Below are positions 58,257 through 64,000 of a stretch of DNA of 64,000 nucleotides, piece by piece. The notes below the pieces were generated by a model that was not told where the DNA came from, did not search any database, and saw nothing but the letters and a program-made list of their open reading frames with translations. The stretch's first letter is position 1. Each line of letters starts with the position of its first letter. The stretch spans positions 581,579 through 645,578 of the forward strand of contig CM049307.1 of NCBI GenBank assembly GCA_026874595.1, read 5' to 3'. The stretch comes from Sipunculus nudus. Taxonomy: Eukaryota; Annelida; Sipuncula; Golfingiida; Sipunculidae. The position numbers and the translations under genes were made by a program.

Positions 58257-59960
58257 TCAGCTTAGCAGTCTGAAAGTCATTGGAGCTGTAGTGATCACTC
58301 TTTGTCCTTTGTAAGTATTTCTGTAAACAGGGCATAAATAACAGCTGCACCTAGAAACTGTAACTGAAAACCCATGGAGTCCATGAAAATCTTCTTGGAA
58401 ACCTGAAATAAGGTTGTCTGAGCCATGGGGCTCATTAGTACCCCCAGAATAAGTAAACATTTTTATACAAAAGCTCAACTATCTAAATGTCATTAAGCAT
58501 TGATTGCCATGATTCTTTCCATACATATTGATCAAATAGAGATTTCAAATGAATCATTCTGGGCGATAATAAGCACAAACCGTAACTGTTGGACCTAGAT
58601 ACATTTGTCATTCAGGAAGGTCCTAGGCAAATCACCTCGAAACGATAATATAAGGCCACGGCTACCTATATTCTGCTAGCTATTGGCTGATTTTACCACC
58701 CAGGGAGACGGGCAGGGCACAAATTGTATCCTTTTGGCCTATAGATTCTTCTAATGTGACATTCAGGGAGGTCCGTCCTGGATAAATATCCTTGGAAACA
58801 TGAAATTGGGTCAGTGTGGCCTTAATTTCTGACCTATAGGGAAAAGAGAAGATTTGAGCACCCTGAAAATCTCATTGGCTTACATGCTGAGCGTCATGAC
58901 CCATGGGATGTTGTGATTTAATGCTTGTGAAGGGTTCTGTGCTTTAGATAATCTCAGTATTCATAGTTATTCCTTATACAGTAGACCATCATTCATCTGA
59001 AAAGCTAGGGAGCTGTTATCAGATAAATATCATTCAGATGTAAAAAATTACAGGATCCACCGTAATTAGCTAGTACTGGGTATTACAGGATGCTGACAGA
59101 CACAAATTTATTAAGTTTGTTAATAAAAAATAGCTTTTCAACAACATATTTTGTTACGTGTTCCTTGATGTATCATATGAAAACAACAGGGGCCCAGAGG
59201 CACAAATTGTCCCCCCGCCCCATGCATAACTCAAATATGATTATTTTCTGTTACATGCTTTCAATTGGGATTGGCTGATATAGGACAATTCAGGATCCCA
59301 AAGTACGCTGTGTAACTGATGCAACTAAAACACAAAACGATTATCAGTGGTGAGACCTGCCTTATGTATGCGCTTAATGTATCCATGATCTTTCGGTTGT
59401 GCAAAAGTTTAGGCCAAAAGCTTGAACCGTCCCTGATATGTGTGTGATATTTACCAAAAATAGAGTGTACATGGCCTTAACTAAAAAAAAAAAACAATTA
59501 TAGGTGGCGCCACTAGAGTTCAGTTAATGATGAAGCTGTCAAAAAGCTTTATCTAGAAAAATTTTTTGAATGAGTCTTTCAGATATGAGTGATATTTTTA
59601 GCAGCAAAACAACCAGTGGCGTCACCTGCCTTGCGTATGCGATAAGTCTGTCCACGATCTATAACTGCAAAATTTCAGGCCGAAAGGTTACAGCATTCCT
59701 GAGATATGTGTGATATATTTCTCTTTAAATAGACCCTTATAGATGGCCATATTAGAAAAAAAATAAATTAAAGTGGCGCCATCAGAGTTCAGTACATGAT
59801 AAAGATGTACAAGAGCTTTCCACAGAAATAAACATGGAGCAAATTTGTTTAACCACTCCTCAGATACAGGTGATATATATGCAAAAAAGGACCTGTTCCC
59901 TCTCATGGTAATGATGACCCCTTGAAAAAAAAAAGAATTCTTTCTAAGGCCCACAATTAT
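58257..59960 (+). repeat. Degenerate Helentron-body-like repeats
   Basis: cagcttagcagtctgaaagtcattggagct (58258) is a diverged form of the family 2 left end. gctgagcgtcatgacccatggg (58886) resembles a right end. From about 59470, ggtggcgccac-containing units recur at about 59507, 59610 and 59772. Confidence 0.5.
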
Positions 59961-60660
59961 ACGCTTGTAAAATTAAAAGAAAAAGATCATTTAAACCCTC
60001 CTGGAGTTATCTCGCCCAAAGATTAGTCTGCGTCAACATGACATTATCAAAACCTAAGAATCTCCGACTCTCTTGTCTTGGGATACAATAAAGCATTCAC
60101 ATGTATCTTATTTCTGTTTAAACGCATATTTAAATCACATGCCTTGCTCTTGCTCAATTCAGACATTACAGTTTTTTTAAATGAAAAATATTGCATTGCT
60201 TCACATGCTCTCAAATAAGTCTCTTTCAATGTTCAAACCCAACCCCCCCCCCCCCCCACTACTTTTTTTGGTATGTTCACATTGGTTCAAGTACCTAGTG
60301 TATAAATAGCCTGTAAAAAGCTTATACATCAGTCAAATTGGCGTTTTAAAAACCTTTCCCTGCAGGGATTACCTTCAGTTCTTTCATATGTAAATGTTTA
60401 TGCAGAGCCGGTATCACAGATTCTATAAATAAGGCAGGTGAATATTGGCTTTAAGACCAAAGCAGGGCATTTTGAAAATGAAAATCATGACGATAGATGA
60501 TCGAAATATTTGAACAATTTATTCATTGATTTAAATCATTTATGATTTAGATGTTATGCTCTTAATACCCTGCTTAATCTGAAGTTTCTTTATTCCCTAA
60601 TGTTAATTATATATAGCTTTTAGCTTGAATTACTCTTCCCTATGTGCGGTCTCTCATTAA
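59961..60660. other. No gene recognised
   Basis: AT-rich, with a poly-C run at about 60243-60258. Confidence 0.5.
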
Positions 60661-60780
60661 GTTATATCAGCCCACAGCCCGCCCCGCAGTTTAAACAATA
60701 AATTTAACCTGCTCCGCCCCGTAGTTACTACCAATCTCTCCGTCCGCAAAATTTTTATTCAGCCCGCATCCACTCAACAC
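60661..60780 (-). repeat. GC-rich GGGGCGGGTGCGGGCT-type repeat, inverted fragment
   Basis: cagcccgccccgcagttt, ctgctccgccccgtag and cagcccgcatcca are the reverse complement of motifs at 62310-62390 and 63690-63860. Confidence 0.6.
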
Positions 60781-60924
60781 AAATTTTTTAATAATTTTAT
60801 TTATTAATAAGAAAAAGGCACATAAGTACATCTCGAAATAGGACTAGGTAAATGTCGGCGAGAAAAGACAGGCATGATTATGAGTGACAAATTGGCAAAA
60901 CAGGTAAACAATGGACCAGGTGTG

Positions 60925-61391
60925 TAAACCATTGCGCTTGGCGAGTAAGATCCTAACCGGTATTAAATGTGTAACTGGTCATCACGACCGCAGGTATGAT
61001 TGATGGACCGTGCACAACTGTTATCCAAACATTATATACAGCAGCATGACCTCGAGTCGAGCGACAAAGCCATCGCGCTTGTTGAGTATGAGCCTTCCGG
61101 TATTAATTATACGTATAACTGGTCATCACGGCCCAATCACGATTGAGGAACCGTGCACAACTTCTATCATAACATTCAAGCGACATGACTTCGATATAAG
61201 CAATAGAAATACAGATTGGGACCGTCAAGACACCTCAAACCCATCAGGTTTTTCGACACATACGAATTCGACACAAATGGAGTCAAATTAGTAAGGGTTT
61301 AACTGTTTTTGCAGGGATTCCGCATTCAACTTCCTCACATACGGGAATTCGACTTAACCGAGTTCGACACAACGAGGTTTAACTGTATATG
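60925..61391. mobile_element. pogo/Tigger-like MITE remnants with internal tandem duplication
   Basis: A ~139-bp unit (from ccattgcgcttg at 60930 and ccatcgcgcttg at 61069) is duplicated. It is followed by two right-end-like sequences: ...aagggtttaactg (61294-61306) and cgacacaacgaggtttaactg (61368-61388). The latter is the inverted form of the CAGTTAAACC-type ends of pogo-like elements and adjoins TA. Confidence 0.5.
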
Positions 61392-61914
61392 TTTGTTCAT
61401 TAAAATAGAAATCTGGTCACAAAATGTCCACCATCACTGGTCACGCAAAAACCATATAACATATATATATGAAAAACGCAAATCACTGAGTCAACTGCTG
61501 TTGATCATAAGGATGTCATAGAAGATCGTGCTGCATAGAGCGGTCCGGCCTTCTCTGCATGATGAGGGTAAACGGTGACTAAAATGGAAAACACCCTGCC
61601 CTGTAAAACTAATTAGTTAAACTGGGAAACCCCTATATTGAAGGAAACTAGGGGTACAGTTGAGAAATTAGACCTCCAATGAAACATCCCCCACTATGAG
61701 CAATGCGTCATTATTTTGCTCAATACAATTTCCATTTTATACAGACTTTACACCTAGTAGGGGAACATTGAATGAATTATTAGAAATTTGATCACATTTA
61801 TCTTCATAGCACAGTTTGTAATAGAAATTAAAACTATGGTTTAAGAAATATAGTTCAAAGATATCAGAGGGCCACTGTAGCAATTGTGTTCATGTGGCCA
61901 ATTTATTATCTGAT
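61392..61914. other. No feature recognised
   Basis: AT-rich; no gene supported. Confidence 0.5.
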
Positions 61915-62175
61915 TTAACCAATTTGTTTTGGTTGACCTCAACCAAAGTACATAGGTTAAGAATAACCAAATTATTTTGGTCAAACTGACCAGTTCTGTT
62001 GGTTTAAATTATCAGCTGTGTTGGTTGCTCTGACCAATATATATAGGTTGATTTGACCAATACCTGTTGTTTGATTACGACCAAAATAAATTTGTTGTTT
62101 TAAACAATAAATTGTTTGGACATATTTTTACCAATTAAATTGGTTTGATTCAACCAATTTTTGGTTGATTCAACA
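61915..62175. repeat. TTGGTT/AACCAA inverted-motif cluster
   Basis: About a dozen alternating TTGGTT, TTGGTC, AACCAA and GACCAA motifs within 260 bp, including the perfect palindrome TTGGTTGAccTCAACCAA (about 61930-61947) and ttggtttgattcaaccaa (about 62141-62158). Confidence 0.75.
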
Positions 62176-62304
62176 AATCTGTTTTTTGAGTGTTGCAGTC
62201 AAATTAAAATAAGAATGGGGCATTTGTAAAAATTTTGTGTGCAAATGTCAAGGAAGTGTAAGAACATTTTGATTATGGCCGTACCTGCATAATAGCCCTA
62301 CAGG

Positions 62305-62395
62305 ATTTGTGGGCGGGACGGACAAAAAAAAGTAAACGAGGGGCGGGTGCGGGCTAAAAGTAGGGAGATGCGGGACGGGGTGGAGATATGATATT
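62305..62395 (+). repeat. GC-rich GGGGCGGGTGCGGGCT-type repeat, fragment
   Basis: gtgggcgggacggac, gaggggcgggtgcgggctaaaag, atgcgggacggggtggag, in otherwise AT-rich DNA. Confidence 0.6.
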
Positions 62396-63660
62396 TTAGT
62401 ACGAGTCACTGCAGACCGAAAACATGCATGTTTTTTTTAGGAATGAAGATGACTATATTAAATGAAATGTGATACACAGGTCTGTTCATGTTCCGTTGAC
62501 TTTACCATTTTCTGAAATACTGCATTTTGAACATATGAAGTAAAATCTCTTTGAATTTTGAGACAGGTTCAGAAGCAGTGACAAATGGTTATATATTGTA
62601 GATATTAGCCTGGATATTGTTTTGTATATCTAGTCTGTTCAGCACTGTATATATACTTGTGGCCAATGGCCAGTCTCAAATATTACATAACATGGCTGAG
62701 TGAAGAGCACTACTTATTACCTGTGACCTTATAATAGCCACTGCATGGGCTGCATCTGGCTTTATTCCCCGCTGGATGTAACTTTACATAACCTGAGATG
62801 TGCTCCTCATGAATGGACCAAACAAGACTGGCTGGTTTAGAGCACTGCATGGGCCAAACAGAAAGAGATCAAGAAGCCATGCTCTTTGATATCTATCTCA
62901 ACCATGCTCCAGAGCTGGGCTCTATCTGTAGTTCTAAATCCTCCTCCTTTCAGCTAATTTGCTGAATCCCCAAACAGGACTCACGGCTTTGTCAAATAAA
63001 AGGTGTGAACTGTGGTGAGACAATAATTGTCCTCCAGCTGCTGCAGCTAGTGCACGAGTAGTGTAAGTGTAGCTCTGGGCATACTTGATCATATACATCA
63101 ACCTGCAATAGCAGGCAGCTTCAGTGAAATGGCCCTACACAGAGGTGTCCATTTCATTGAGCTGAAATACCAGACACAGTGACATGCCATTATCTGTCAA
63201 CAGCCAAGATCACAGCTGATAAGAGCTAGAAAAGCTATAGCCACTAGCTTTCTGCTTGGGCATAGCAGCTCGACTGTGATAGAAATTTTTCCTTTTATTC
63301 CAAATAAATAGCACCATGCGTATGGAAGACATGGGTCTGTTTAATTTTATTATTAGTTTAATATCTGAACATGTTGAATTAATACTTTTAAACTAGACAA
63401 AAAAGCATTATTTGATCAGTGTGCCCAAAGTACTGACATTTCCAGTTATATGGATGTAAATAATTACATTTGGTAAATGGTTATTCAATGACGCTCCTTC
63501 CTTACCAGCGGGAAAACTGGAAAGGTCATAATATCAGTAAAACGTGTAAATGCTATCTTCTCAAATGTGGCGATCATTTATTATAAATATATTTTAAAAA
63601 GATCACATTTTTCTACATGGTTTCATTTTTTAATTTTTTTTTTGGTGTTTGTTTCCCAAT
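62396..63660. other. No gene recognised
   Basis: Mixed-composition sequence without a supported ORF. Three 20-60 bp stretches look low-copy, but nothing identifies a gene. Confidence 0.45.
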
Positions 63661-63895
63661 AGAGGTTAGTTTGCGGGCTGATTATTTGGCAAAAGTGCAG
63701 GGCGGGTGCGGGCTAAAAGGTCAATATGTGGGGCGGGTACGGGTCAATTTTAAACTTTGTATATGCCGGGCGGTACGGGGCGGGGTTTTTTTTTCAGCTG
63801 TAAGGGGGGGGGGGGCCGTTGCAGTCTGAAAGGCTGTTTTGCGGGGCGGATGCGGGCTCCAAATTTCGGGCCTCGCAGGGCTGTAGTCTGCATGC
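63661..63895 (+). repeat. GC-rich GGGGCGGGTGCGGGCT-type repeat, longest fragment
   Basis: gggcgggtgcgggctaaaagg, ggggcgggtacgggtcaa, cggggcgggg and gcggggcggatgcgggctcc in tandem, ending gcctcgcagggctgtagtc. A CAGGGCTGTAGTC end would suit an hAT-like element. The ORFs here are composition artefacts. Confidence 0.6.
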
Positions 63896-64000
63896 AGGGG
63901 ATGTGCGCCATGTATGTGTCTAACTTTGGGACTGATACATGTCGATATATATACCCCACAATTATGACCACCTTTTGGACTGACCAAAATGGTCGTAATT

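Noticed and set aside
63617-63987. ORFs in the GC-rich terminal repeat
   Set aside because: Open frames follow from G/C-rich low-complexity sequence; the same motif appears in fragments at 60661 and 62305 without coding continuity.

Overview
This is eukaryotic, AT-rich, repeat-dominated DNA. I find no complete host gene and no rRNA or free-standing tRNA gene. The mix of LTR retrotransposons with zinc-knuckle Gag, CR1/Jockey-group LINE pieces, a tRNA-derived SINE, hAT- and pogo-like inverted-repeat elements and hairpin-ended Helentron-like repeats carrying GTCY runs suggests a marine invertebrate, most likely a bivalve mollusc. That taxonomic guess is inference from repeat style only.

Positions 1-35340 are one tandem array. 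The unit is about 7.6 kb and is a higher-order repeat. About 25 monomers of a ~150-bp satellite are interrupted, always at the same places, by a ~798-bp TG...CA solo-LTR-like block, a LINE whose 5' and 3' pieces face in opposite directions, a SINE inside the LINE, and a ~110-bp island holding a hammerhead-ribozyme motif. Copies 1-3 (1-7614, 7615-15229, 15230-29439) are nearly identical by eye. Copy 4 (29440-31392) has lost its middle. Copy 5 (31393-35340) is older, truncated, and lacks the SINE, so it preserves the empty site. Copy 3 carries a 6669-bp Ty3/gypsy-type retrotransposon (21441-28109) inserted in an (AT)n tract. In it the integrase is encoded upstream of reverse transcriptase, the domain order of the Gmr1 group.

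Positions 35341-64000 look like ordinary intergenic or intronic DNA full of old repeats. The clearest structure is a nest at 39980-46880. An hAT-like inverted-repeat element (8-bp target duplication) contains a Helentron-like element and a pogo/Tigger-like element (TA target). The Helentron-like element in turn contains a decayed minus-strand gypsy retrotransposon (41206-45742, GATAG target duplication). Further right are more hairpin-ended dispersed repeats, a second diverged SINE copy, minisatellites, AGGTCA-rich repeats, a TTGGTT/AACCAA cluster and GC-rich hAT-like fragments. Two weak exon-like signals (36165-36186 and 56877-56965) are the only hints of host genes.

Relative order of events read from the sequence: the LINE landed in the satellite; the composite unit duplicated; copy 5 split off; the SINE entered the ancestor of copies 1-3; these amplified or were homogenised; the Gmr1-like element then entered copy 3 (its two LTRs differ at about 7 of 733 positions by eye).
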